Source: Eonycteris spelaea (lineage: Eukaryota > Chordata > Mammalia > Chiroptera > Pteropodidae). Taken from it: a DNA stretch of 64,000 bases. The position numbers and the translations under genes were made by a program. Each line of letters opens with the position of its first letter. Positions within the stretch are counted from its first letter, which is position 1. Positions 22,341 through 34,130 of this stretch are shown piece after piece. The notes below the pieces were generated by a model. That model saw nothing but the letters and a program-made list of their open reading frames with translations. It ran no database searches and was not told the DNA's origin. The stretch spans positions 2,790,001 to 2,854,000 of the forward strand of contig PUFA01000170.1 in NCBI GenBank assembly GCA_003508835.1, given 5' to 3'.

Positions 22341-25300
22341 AATGGTAACAAAAATGGAAAGAAAAAATATATGAAGAGTAGGATAGGTGGTAAAAATCAG
22401 ATTTGAGACTCCAATTGAGATTTTACGTAAATTAATCTTTTACTCTTACTCTTTGTAATATAGGATTTAAAGGATTTATATGAAGAATGAGGATAATGTA
22501 GGAGAGAGTACTTTATAATTTATGAAACATTAATAAAATGAAGATATAAAGTTTTTAAATGTTTGTATACATTTTTATTTAATAGTGTATTGTGCTTATT
22601 TTAATGAATTTACATACATCATACATAATGGAATTGATTGGAAACCTTAGTATCATCTTAGATCATAGAATAACACAAGAAATATTTCTTGTCTAACTTA
22701 TATAAAGTTCATTGTAATTCTACAGCTTTGTGAAAATATTGTACAGGATTTATGAAAATTATGACATAAGAAAAAAATTTCAGGAAAGAAAACGAATGCA
22801 TCATCTATAGCTTAAATCTCTGACTAGTGTATAATAACAGTGTATTTAGAGGTAAAATTCTTTTTTTATCATATTCTCCTTATCTCTCTCAACTCAACTC
22901 TATTATCATACCAAAGTGATTTGATTTTTGTATTATCATATTTTGAACCTGTCTGAGCCCTTGTAATGAATTCTAAACATCAAGGAGAAAAATGGACCAT
23001 TTTTTTTAACACTGTGTCTTATTTTCAGTTCTAGAAGCAGTAGTGGGCTGTGCATAGTAGATATATAAAATTAGAAGGTATCTGAACTGAATAATTTAAG
23101 AAAAGGGAGTTTCAAATTCTAAAAAAAGAAAGATACATACACATAGAATATAATTAATTAAGAAAATAAGTGAAAATGCCATGCAAAGCTTTCTGACGAT
23201 GGCAATACACAAAAACATAGAGTGGTGAGATTTATGGATATATCTCTATGGCAGAAATGTAAATTACATTTTTAGAGTACAAATATTGCTAATTAGAGGT
23301 TAATATTTTACTTGTAGAGCCAAGAATACTCAGTGGGAGTCGTTACATTTAGATTATTTTACAGAGATGGACTATCAGGATGTCTCTGTTATCTGCTCTT
23401 CCCTTCTGCTTGACTTTGACATGTGTTAGGATTTCTGTCTCTAGATGGTGATGTTGAGTTGCACAGCTTATGTTCCTGGCATTTTTTTTGGTGTGTATAA
23501 TAGTAATTGTAGCAGCCCCATAAACTTGGCCAGAGTTAAAAATTAATTTATAAATATGTAAACTCAGAAAATATTTTTAAGAGATACAACACATGCTAAA
23601 TATTAAGTCAAGCACTTAAAATTGCTTCAATTTGCTCCTTTCTTTACCTTCAACTCAAAGATTTGAGAAATGAAAAGAATTTAAATAGCAATCTTACTTT
23701 TCATCGAAGGACTGAGGTCTGAAGAGATATTCAAAGACATTTAAAAGATATATTTTCAGTTTTCCCTTCTAGATGTATTACTCTAAAAATTACATCTTTA
23801 GTTTTACTCCTGTGTTAATATCCAGTGGTACGGGGGCCGTTTACCACCTCATCTAAGGGTGTGTTACTCCTGGCACCCAGATACTATTTAGCTGTTTATG
23901 TTTTCATTATCTTAATTTTTCATCTATTGTTAAGCATAGTGGTTAAACTACGTATGTATATTTCTAAAACTGGTGCTTCTATATGAACTGGAGTAAAAGA
24001 CTCTCTCTATAAGTAATTTTGTCCATCTGAATAAGGTTTGAAGATACGAATATTGTCATTGTCCCATTTAATCTTATTCTTATCGATGTTTGTGCATGTG
24101 TACATATATGTGTATAAATGTGTGTGTATACATATGTATGTGTGTATATGTATACTTGTGTTATCTCTTTCTATCTCTATCTACATCTCCCCCTTCCAGT
24201 CTAGGAAATCTTACATGTGACAGCATTTGGAATTCGGGGATTGCTTTGCTATTCAGAATATCCATTAGGGTCACAAAGATTTATGTACGAGGAGGTTCAA
24301 TAAAATTGTTTTCTAATAGTAAAAAGGGGTTTGGGGGAGGAGAAGGCAACGTAAATATTTATGACTAGTGAATTCAATAGGCAACAAGTCTGGAAAACGA
24401 ATATAGGCTGTGAGAAAATTTGAATTGACATTGAAGAAAAATGTAAAATAAATAAAATGAGAAAATATTAACAAAATACTTCTCATGAAACCAGCCGGTT
24501 GTTAAACAACGATTATAGATGAGCTAACATTGCAACATATTTTTTTATTTTCAAACATAAACCTAAGTTACTTATATAAACATAAATGTCTGTGTGTGTC
24601 TGTATGTTTTTTAACTATATGATAAGTTTGACCTGTGAAATTTGATTCAGAAGCAATGTGTCAGCTTTTTATTTCTATTTCATTTCTTGATCCTATCATA
24701 ATTATATTCTCTGAGTTTTCTTTCACTCAATGGGTCAATAGGAATTTCTTGAAAGTACACCCCTAAATCAGCTTACAAGAGTATCCTCTTTTCTTCCATT
24801 CAGAGGAAAGCATCTTGTTTTTATCATTTCCGGTATAGAGAGGGGTGTATTCCTCCATGCCCACAGTGGGTTTCTAGATTTCGTTTATGCCACCTGACAC
24901 ATGTGTAGGGCAACCAGGCTGAACGTCTTTAGATTTTGAGAAATCTAAAAACAAAGGCACATCATTTTTTCCCCTAGATAATGATGCAACTACTCTAATA
25001 ACATCATTAGAATGCAACTTAGAAATATTGGTTAGACATTTGAAAAATGATAAATAATAAAAAATGTAATTAATTGCATTTGGTTATATATTTTATGTAA
25101 TTAAATATGTAATTATGTGTTTTATATGAGTTATGTAATATGAATATGTATGTACACACATTTTATACATATATATGCAAATCTGCATACACACACTCAC
25201 ACATACATTTATTCATCTGTTTACTGCGTAAGTTAGGAATTTTACTTTCACTCCAAGATTTCACATTCAATTTCAGATAAGTCAAATTTAATTTAATTTT

Positions 25301-25814
25301 TTCATCATTTATGGGGAATAGAAGAAAAGTTCTATATTAATTTTCACTGTTTAATAAAAGCAAATATATGCTTTAATAAAACCAAATATATAATCTACTG
25401 TTAATCCTGGATTATTTATGGATTTGGTAGCAATTGTCATATATGAATTTGGAGCTATGTTTATTTACAGCCTTTTTGTTCACTTTGAACTTGAAACTTG
25501 AATGTGAGAAATATTGATTACATACATCTCAATTATAAATGTGAAACAACAGCACAAATGAAAACAGGCATAGGTTAATTCAATTAAATGTTTGTAAAAT
25601 GCATTGTTATATTAATTAATCTAATCATTGGTTCATTCAATGTTTATTTAAAAGCAGTATTTAAAATTCTATAATACTTGTTTTGTTAGCAGTGTGGGAA
25701 ATATGCTCTTGGATAAAGATAAGTTTTCTTATAGAAAAGGAATTTGTGGATTTTGACTAATAGAGATTTTAATCTAGCCTTGGGTGTTGTGGTTTATAGA
25801 TAGGATGAATGGGA
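22341..25814. other. Intronic AT-rich sequence
   Basis: Only scattered alternating AT/GT runs (24086-24160, 25140-25210). Small open frames here are microsatellite or chance frames. Confidence 0.55.
24086..24160. repeat. Degenerate (TG/TA)n microsatellite
   Basis: tgtgcatgtgtacatatatg and gtgtgtatacatatgtatgt units with interruptions. Short plus-strand open frames here are microsatellite artefacts. Confidence 0.85.
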
Positions 25815-26040
25815 AATAGTGAGCACATGAATTACAGGTTCAGCTCTACCGTGTACTAATTCCATGATGTCAGGAAGATTACTTAACATTTATGTGAATC
25901 AGTTTCCTCATTTAAAAGATGGAAAAATAATGGTACTTAACAATGACGTTTGTTATGAGGATTGTTTTTAAAATTGGTAACTTGCTTAGAGTAATTTCTG
26001 ACATATAAGAAGTACTACATAAGTGTTTCCTATTTTTATC
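25815..26040 (+). mobile_element. MIR SINE, sense
   Basis: 'acaggttcagctctaccgtg', 'agattacttaacatttatgt', 'cagtttcctcatttaaaaga' and the 'ttatgaggattg' and 'aagaagtactacataagtg' parts follow MIR from tRNA-like head to tail. Confidence 0.78.
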
Positions 26041-27199
26041 AATAATTAAAGTAGTCCTGAATCCATCTTGCATGATGGAAAAGTTGTCAGTTTTGGGAAA
26101 TAGCTTGGGAAGGTATGTTATAGACCTTCTCTGCTATTAAAATATGCATGTGTATTGATATGAAATATTTAAAGAATAAATAAAAGCAGTATTTGCAGGA
26201 AAAAATCAAATTATATTGTAACTTCCCCTTTAAGACGGCCTTGATACATTTAGAATGATAAAACCAAAAAAGAAAATATGTGTTGTTGGCACACAGGATA
26301 TTTCCATTTAAAACTGCAACATTGGTAACAACATAAATAGTAGCATTTAGCCAAGGGAGAAAAAAAAATGCATTTTTCCTTTAATAGCAAAAGATTGTGT
26401 ATTAAAGACTAGAAAGGAAGGGATATAGCTTTTGTCTTACTACCCAAGAAAAGTGCAGAGCTAAGTCTTACTCTAGAATGCTTATCATTTTAGATACCGA
26501 CTTTGAATGAGCAGCTAATAGCTAAAATTATTTAGGAGATAAAAATTGGTACTGTGAGGATTAGCTTTAATTTTAAGTATCCATAATTGAAGTGCCACAT
26601 TATGATTTTAATGTTATGATAATCTTGTTAACAAGCTGTTGTGTATATACTATCATATTTTAATGTAGTTGCAAAGCTTAAGTAAACCATAAAGTAAATT
26701 GCTTTCTGAATCAGGCTTTTATAAGTGGAAAATTAGTCGTTTACATGTTTTGAATACATATTTTGTAACTATATTTGGCATATTCACAACTTAAGAAGAA
26801 TAATAGAATAGGTTTATAGATAATGCATTATTGTTTATGAGTACCTTGGCATTTTTTGTTATTGCCCATTCTAATTAATTTGAGATCATTCCACATACGC
26901 TATAAGATAATAGGTTGTTGGATTTTTTTTCTGTAATGATCTTGTCTTCTAGAAGTATACATTGCAGTTTAGTTACGATATTCCTCATTTCTCATATATT
27001 AGCACATTATATTTAACAGAAAATTAACGTTATCCAGATGGTTATGATATATACAAAATGTTATCCATTGGGAGAGTTTATTTTATTTTTAGGAAAAAGT
27101 GTCTCATTCTGACAGTTGGTAAAGATAGCTAGTAAGTTGGATTTACTTTTTTTTTTTTGAATTAGTTGCTTAAATTGAAAAAGCATAGTGATAGAAAAG

Positions 27200-27440
27200 A
27201 CTAAAGCAGAAATAAGTAAATGTTTTAAGTAAAAGTCTAGATAGTGAAATTTTTCAGCTTTCTGAGTCATATGGTCTCTGTTGCAACTGTTCAGTTGTCC
27301 TGTGTATAGCAGCCATATAGACCATAGGTGAACTATGAGTATGGTTGTGTTGGTGTGACTCTGTTTTAATAAAATGTTATATACAGAAACAGAGAGCCTG
27401 CTGGGTTTGCTTCATGGGTACATAGTTTTCTGACCCCTCA
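27200..27440 (-). mobile_element. hAT-Charlie-type MER element
   Basis: 'catatggtctctgttgcaac', 'tttaataaaatgttatatac' and 'agttttctgacccctc' correspond to a mammalian non-autonomous hAT consensus that ends in 'ttgccgacccctg'. I am sure of the repeat class but not of its exact MER name. Confidence 0.6.
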
Positions 27441-27496
27441 TTCAGAGCAGACTTGTTATGAACTGGTTAAAATAAATTTCAAGAATTGTTTGGTGG

Positions 27497-27519
27497 TATA
27501 TATATATATATATATATGA
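27497..27519. repeat. (TA)n microsatellite
   Basis: About eleven TA units after ggtggta. Confidence 0.9.
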
Positions 27520-30500
27520 ATTTGTGATTGTCTCTAATAGGTTTATGAAGCTTTTCTAATTTTATTAGTAAACATCACTGGAGAAGGTTTACTGAGGTGG
27601 TGTATCTTCTAATTTCTGAGCTGTTTCTTGAGATTGAGTAAGTTACATTTCCTAAATTACTCATTCAAGTAAATAAGCGTGATTAAGAATTAAATCACCA
27701 ACTGCCATTGTAAAATCACCAATACAAGGTATAGGTATCAATGCCACTGAGTCAATTAGAATTAATTTATTATGTTTATGCTTTATAGTTAGTATGCGGG
27801 CTCTCCATTGAAGAATCATCTACATTATGAAACTATAATGTTACCTTTCAGTTTAATGCTAGTTTACCTCAATGTGGTACCTATAAAAATACAACTTTGT
27901 GATAATTTAGTTTATTATTTTTAAAAATGGATGAATAATCATGTCATCTACTAAAGTACAGGCATGATATCTGGTATTTATTGGAAAATACTGATTGCTA
28001 TGTGTTCTATGTCCATTATTTTAACTCCTTTATAAAATTTTGTGCCCATGGGATTGCCTCTATTTCAAAATTTGATCAATATTTTATAAATCAGTAAATA
28101 ATGAATAAATATTTTTCCTCTAGTACACAAAGAAGTATCTTTTAGGATTAAATGAGATGCTATATGAGATATTCTGAGCTCTTTAAAAATGCTCTTGATG
28201 TTTATGTTTCAATCTTTCTAATGTCTTCCAGGGAGCCTAATAAATTTAGTTTAATTTAGTACATTTCCTAACTTTTAGTACTGTAGCTCTCTCCCATTTT
28301 AAGGGCCATTACTTTGGCTGGTGGTTAGAAGAAATTATAGTAGTCATTTTATTTAGAGATCTTCATAACATCAACTTCCATCAAGTTTTAGTGGAAATGG
28401 GTGTCTGTCATTGGATCATAGAGGTAATCCTTTTAGTGGATATCTGTGTGATGTTTACAAACCATATCTTGCCGGTATCTTCCTCTATCTTTCAGGAGAG
28501 TTTAATATTTTTTTTTTTTTAAGATAGAGAAGAAAAATGATTTACAATAAGGTTAAATTACTTACTGGTATTATATTTGTCATTGTCATATTTTTTCTTC
28601 ATATTTCATTTCTTCCTTCATTCCCTTAGAAGTTGTTTATAATTTCATATTCTGTGAGGGAATATTGCTTGAGACATTTCTCACCCAGAGGTAAGAACCG
28701 TGTTGAAATTTAAACAGTTTGAATGAAAAAGCTGTTTGGGTATTCAGGTTTTTTATTTTTAATAGCAAAACAAGAATAACACATTTATTTTTAACTAAAG
28801 AAAGAAATTACTAGTTTAGGCACATAATTATAGTTAAATGATTGCATAGGAATAAAATATATTAAATAATTTAAAAAGCATTGCTAGCCAGTTTGAGCCA
28901 GTCACTACCATTAATTGAAGCCTGAGAATCATTTCTTGAATTGGGTCATTCCATTACAATGAACCTTTATTGTTATTTGGTATTATATAAGGCTCATCTT
29001 GCAATTTATATTTACTCAGGATTACTCTGTTCATCTGAAATTTTTACTGAATCGATTGTTCTTTCAGTAGTCTATTGGCCTCTTTTTAAGGGTTATGAAA
29101 ATACTATTTGTGACCTATAATTATCTGAGCAAACTAAGATTTCTAGACATATATAAATTATTGCCTGCCTCTGATAATTTATTCTTTTATTTGCTTATAT
29201 AAAGAACAAATGCCTTTTAAATATGATGATAAATAAAAATTGTATATTTAAACATATTTTCCAAAAGTCCATTTAGGACCATGAATAAATCTCTTTGAAC
29301 TAAGTTTTATATTTTATAGCCTCATAAGTGTATAACGTGGCAGATTAAATGGAATTGACTAAATTCAGGCTCTTGTGTTACTGTTATGGTGCTCAGTTAT
29401 TTAAATGCACTTTGGGAAAGAAAAAACCTTTGTTTGAAAACATAAATATTAAACACATATACACAAAGTATATACATTACATACACACACAATACAAACA
29501 TTCATTGTAGCATAATTCAAATGGAATATTTTTAAATGTATTACCACATTTCAGGTTTATCTTTAGTATTACAGAAAGTGATTGTAGTTACTATATATGT
29601 TTACTAAAAATAAAAGTCGGCAAACCTTTCTCTGTTCCTGATTATTCAATTCAGTTCAATTATAGGCTTGCCAAAGATCAAGCACAAGGCTGGGTGCCAG
29701 GGTGGAAGGGTGAGCAGCCTTCAGTCTCTGCTTTCAAAGCGTCGTGCCCAAGGGCGGATTGACTGGTGAAAGAGGTGGCCTTTTGAAAGTGTTTAGATGG
29801 AGCCAGTGCTGTGCATAAAATTTTGTAAGTCATTAGCATGCATTTATTAATTTTACAATCATGAGAGAAGATGAAAATAAAACCAGTGGAGAGGAGTAGT
29901 GGATAAAACTGAAAACAGGGGTTAATTGGTAGGAAACAAAGAAGGTACCATCAGAAAGGGGTGCTTCTGATGTATTAGTTTTTAAAATTTAAGCTTGTAC
30001 TTACTGAATTTCTGATCTTGATATTCTTGAAATTTATGTTCATCAGGCTTTTATTTGTGGTTTTTAATTAATTTCTTTAGTGACCTTAGGCTCCTTGTCA
30101 GTGATTGGTAATTAATGGTATTAGAATTTTCAAGGACCATCTGTAGCTAAGAATTACAGTGTACCTGTACATAAACTTTAAGTTCTAATCTACAATTTGG
30201 AGATTATAATTTAGAAAAAGTTATGTAAATCTCTAACATGGTTATGTAGTCTAATAGAATTTTTGAAATGTTTATGTATATTGGGTTATAATTAAAAATA
30301 CTGATTGATGGTATAATTTGTTGAATTTTAGTAATGAAGTTATACTTTATATGCAAGTCTCAGATCTCATCTATGACATTTTAGAAGATTTGATTAAGAA
30401 ATAGAGCTTTGTTATTATATTAAAATATTTATTGTTTAGAATGATGTTTGTATTTGTGAACATGGATAACATATATTTCTAAAAGGATAACTCTAGTATA

Positions 30501-30569
30501 ATAGATATAGTATAAGGTCATTGAAAACACTGGCTTTGAAAGTTTGTGAAGATAGCTACTTTTATACAT
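27520..30569. other. Intronic AT-rich sequence
   Basis: No supported gene. A weak MIR-tail-like phrase at 28140-28200 and a weak L2-like patch at 29640-29760 ('aagcacaaggctgggtgcca') are too diverged to call. Confidence 0.5.
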
Positions 30570-30870
30570 GGTTCATTCTTTCAAATATTTATTGAGTTCT
30601 TTATAATGCAAAGCACAAGTAAGCACTGGATATGCAATTATGAGCACATTTTCACGAGTTTTACCCTCATAGTCTAATGAGAGGGAATACAGGCACTTAT
30701 CAAATAATTATGCAAACATATATAAAGTTATGTATAACTAAGGTAATTCTTCAAAGGAGAGGAAGTATTGCTAAGAGAAGGTGTTATTAAATTATATGAT
30801 AATTTGACGAGGAAGGATTACTTGAGTTGAGATCTGAAGCAAGGCTAGGAGGAGGGCAAGACATAGGTGA
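30570..30870 (-). mobile_element. L2 3' half, antisense
   Basis: 'tcaaatatttattgagttct', 'gcactggatatgcaattatg', 'ctcatagtctaatgagaggg' and 'gaggaaggattacttgagtt' with gagatctgaag track the reverse L2 consensus. Confidence 0.7.
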
Positions 30871-31039
30871 GAGACCATTGTGCACAGTTCTTTGGAAATG
30901 TGGTACAAAAGAGGAACCCAGCCATCCTAGATCTTGATTTACCTTATAGTTCCAAAGAAGTTAGTCTGGCAAAAAGCTCATCATTTTTGACTCTTTTCCC
31001 CCCTGTTATAATGTATATTATATCAGAGTACACCAGAAA

Positions 31040-32815
31040 ATATTGTGAATCTTTTAAAAAAATATTTCCAGATTCAACACAATCCTGATCAAAATCCCAG
31101 CAAGTTATTTTGTGAATATCAACAAATTGATTCTAAAGTATATATGGAGAGGTAAAAGACTCAGAATAGTCAACATGATACTGAAGGAGAAAAACAGAGG
31201 CTGACACTACTCAACTTAAACACATACTATGCAGCATACTATACAATCACGATGGTGTGGTATTGGAAAATAATAGACAATAATAGATCGATAGAACAGA
31301 GTAAGCCCAGAAATAGTCCCAAATAAATGTAGTCAACTGGTCTTTGACAAAGGAGCAAAGCAATGCAATGGAGAAGGAATAATCTTTTCAATTAATGGTG
31401 CTGTAACAACTAGACATCCATATGTGAAAAAATGAAAAAATAAAATGGATCTAAACAAATACCCCACACCCTTCACAAAAACTAACTCAAAATTGATCAT
31501 AGACTTAATTGTAACATGCAAAACTAGAAAATTCCTAGAAGATAACATAAGAGAAAAACTGGTTGATTTGGGTTAACAATGACTTTTAGGTATAATACCA
31601 AGGCATGATCCATGAAGGAAAGATTTACAATCTGGACTTCATTAAAATGAAAGCCTTATGCTCTGAGAAAAACAAAGTCAAAAAAATGAGAAGGCAAGCC
31701 TCAGACTGGGAGAAAATATTTGTAAAATATATAGTCCATCTGATAAAGGACTATTTAAAATATATGTTAAGATAAATGTTAAAATACTCAACATTAAGAA
31801 AATAAACAACTCAATTTATACATAGGCCAAAGATCTGAACATACACCTAATCAAGAAGATATATAGATGAAAAGTAAATATGTGAAAAGATGCTCAATAT
31901 TAGGCCTCATTAGGGAATTGCAGATTAAAGTGAGATACTACTATACAACTATTAGAATGGCAAAAATCTGAAACACTGACAACACCAAATGCTGGCAAAA
32001 ATGTAGAACTTCTAGAAGGAACTTTCATTCATTGCTAATAAGACTGCGAAAGAGTACAGTCACTTTGAAAGACAGTTTGGCTGTTTCTTACAAAACTAAA
32101 CATACTCTTACCATTTGACCCAGCAATCATACTTCTTGATATTGACCCAAATGAATTGAAAACTTATGTTTGCATAAATACCTGCACACGGAAGTTTATT
32201 GTAGCTTTACTCATAATTGCAAAAGTTGGAAGCAACCAAGATGTCCTTCAGTAGGCAAATAAACTGTGATACATCCAGACAATGGAATACTATTTTGTGT
32301 TAAAAAGAAATGAGCTATCAAGACATGCAAAGACATGGAAGAAGCTTAAATGCGTATTATTAAATAAAAGAAGCCAATATGAAAAGGCCATATTCCATGT
32401 AATTCAAACTATAGGACATTCTTAAAAAGATAAAACTATAGACATAGTAAAAAGATCAGGAATTGCCAGGGGTTTGGGAAGATGATGTGAATCGGTGGAG
32501 CACAGAGGATTTTAGGGCAGAGAAACTGTTCTGTATGATACTAGACTGGTGGATACATGTCATTTCCTATTTGTCAAAACCCACAGAATGTAAAACACCG
32601 AGGTGATCTCTGATGTAAGCTATGGACCTTGAGTGACAATGATGTGTCCGTGTTGGCTCATCACTGAGAAACATGTAGCACTCTGTTATAGGATATTGAC
32701 AAGCAAGTTTGTGTGTGTGGTGGGAGGTGGTACTTGGGGATGCTTTGTAGCTTTCATGCAATTTTCTGCGAATCTGAAAGTTCTCCAAAAAATAAAGTTT
32801 ATAAAACATTTTTTA
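31040..32815 (+). mobile_element. L1M, sense: 3' part of ORF2 and full 3' UTR
   Basis: The ORF2 part starts near 'cctgatcaaaatcccagcaa' and runs through 'ggtctttgacaaaggagcaa', 'agacttaattgtaacatgca', 'ctggacttcattaaaatgaa' and 'tttgacccagcaatcatact'. The 3' UTR shows 'ggaagcaaccaagatgtcct', 'gacaatggaatactattttg', 'gaattgccaggggtttggga' and ends 'ctccaaaaaataaagtttat'. It is 5'-truncated, carries many stops, and is the longest continuous L1 in the window. Orientation is the same as DPYD. Confidence 0.9.
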
Positions 32816-32864
32816 AAATAGTCAAAATATTTGAATAAAAGATACTACAAAAGATACCAATTTA

Positions 32865-32958
32865 TATGCATTTGAATAACTAATATTAAGCAGACTAACA
32901 ACAAATTTTGGCAAGAATGTGAAACAAATACAATGCTGACATTATTGATGGAACTCTT
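32865..32958 (+). mobile_element. Old L1M 3'-UTR fragment, sense
   Basis: 'ttggcaagaatgtgaaacaa' followed by atgctgacattattgatgg resembles the 'gcgaggatgtggaacaactgg' part of old L1 3' UTRs. Confidence 0.5.
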
Positions 32959-32959
32959 C

Positions 32960-33290
32960 TAAATTTTATTGTTATTGATTTATAATTGTTTTATTATGGT
33001 CATGAAGAAAATCTGTAAGATTTTAATCTTTGAAAGGTATTTTTTCCCAGCATATAGTTTCTTCTTGGTGAGTGTTTCAAATGGACTTGACAAGAGTATA
33101 TATTCTGCAATTGTTGGGTGGAGTGTCCTATAAATGTCAATTAGAGGTGGTTGATAGTATATCTAGATCTTTAGCATCCTTGCTGAGTTTTCATTTATTT
33201 CAATGTTAATATTTCTGAGAGATGGTTGTTAAAAATCGTTAGCTATGATTTGAGATTTGCCAAATTTCTCCTTTTGATTCTAACAGTTTT
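32960..33290 (-). mobile_element. L1 ORF2 fragment, antisense
   Basis: 'tggtcatgaagaaaatctgt', 'gacaagagtatatattctgc', 'aattgttgggtggagtgtcc' and 'tataaatgtcaattagaggt' match antisense L1 ORF2 text. No start or end of an element is visible. Confidence 0.7.
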
Positions 33291-33849
33291 CACTTCATGC
33301 CCCCTTTTCTATCTGCCTTTCAGAATTTTTAGCCTCTCTCTTTAGCCTCCCACATACCACTAGAATTCTGCATCTGTCCAGCAAAGAAACAGACATGTGT
33401 TTGTCTTAATTTTCCAATTAAAATAGCCCTTTCCCAGTTCCACCAATCACTAAAAGTTTTTCTGATTTCTCCTCATCTTGAGAACATTCTCCTCTATAGG
33501 AACTTTAGTTTGTGTCATTTTTATTGCCTTCTCAGAACTCTGATGCCTCTAAAAATATAAAGTTTATTCAGAGTTTTTAGTGTTTACAATGAAAGCATTG
33601 ATTAACTTTCTGTGACATATTGCATTCTGCCTAGAAATTGAAGTCCCCTTATGTCTACCTCCACACATTGTTTTAGTCATTAAAGTTATGTACTGGTTTG
33701 AATAGGACCAATTGCATATCATTTTAGGTTAAAGAGAAACAAATCCTGGGTATTTTTCTTATAATTTAGTTTTTGTTTTATATATTTTAAGCAGGCTATT
33801 TAATCCACCATTTTTTATTTTTTATTCTCTCTGAAATATAGGCATAGAA

Positions 33850-34130
33850 AAACCTTTCATCTCTGGTCCTCTTCTCAGCTGTGTTCATGCCTTTGGTGAT
33901 CTCAACTATTTTTTTTTTTTTTGCCTTCGTTTACAGCGTATATATTAGTGTCTCCTGAGTCTGTATTATCTCCATGTCACACTCTTGAACACCAGACTCA
34001 AAGTGCTAAATGTTTATTTGCCATTTCAGTGTTCTTCAGGAACCTCAAACTTGGCTGCTCAAAACCAAAATTTATTTGCTTTGCCTTTCAATGGGTCTCT
34101 TACATTCTTGGGGTTCTAATCTTGGCTGTA
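33850..34130 (+). mobile_element. L2 internal fragment, sense
   Basis: 'cttgaacaccagactcaaag', 'ttcaggaacctcaaacttgg' and 'ctgctcaaaaccaaaattta' correspond to the L2 region with the 'cagactcatag' and 'caaactcaacatgtccaaaa' phrases. The 78-codon plus frame over it is not a gene. Confidence 0.55.
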
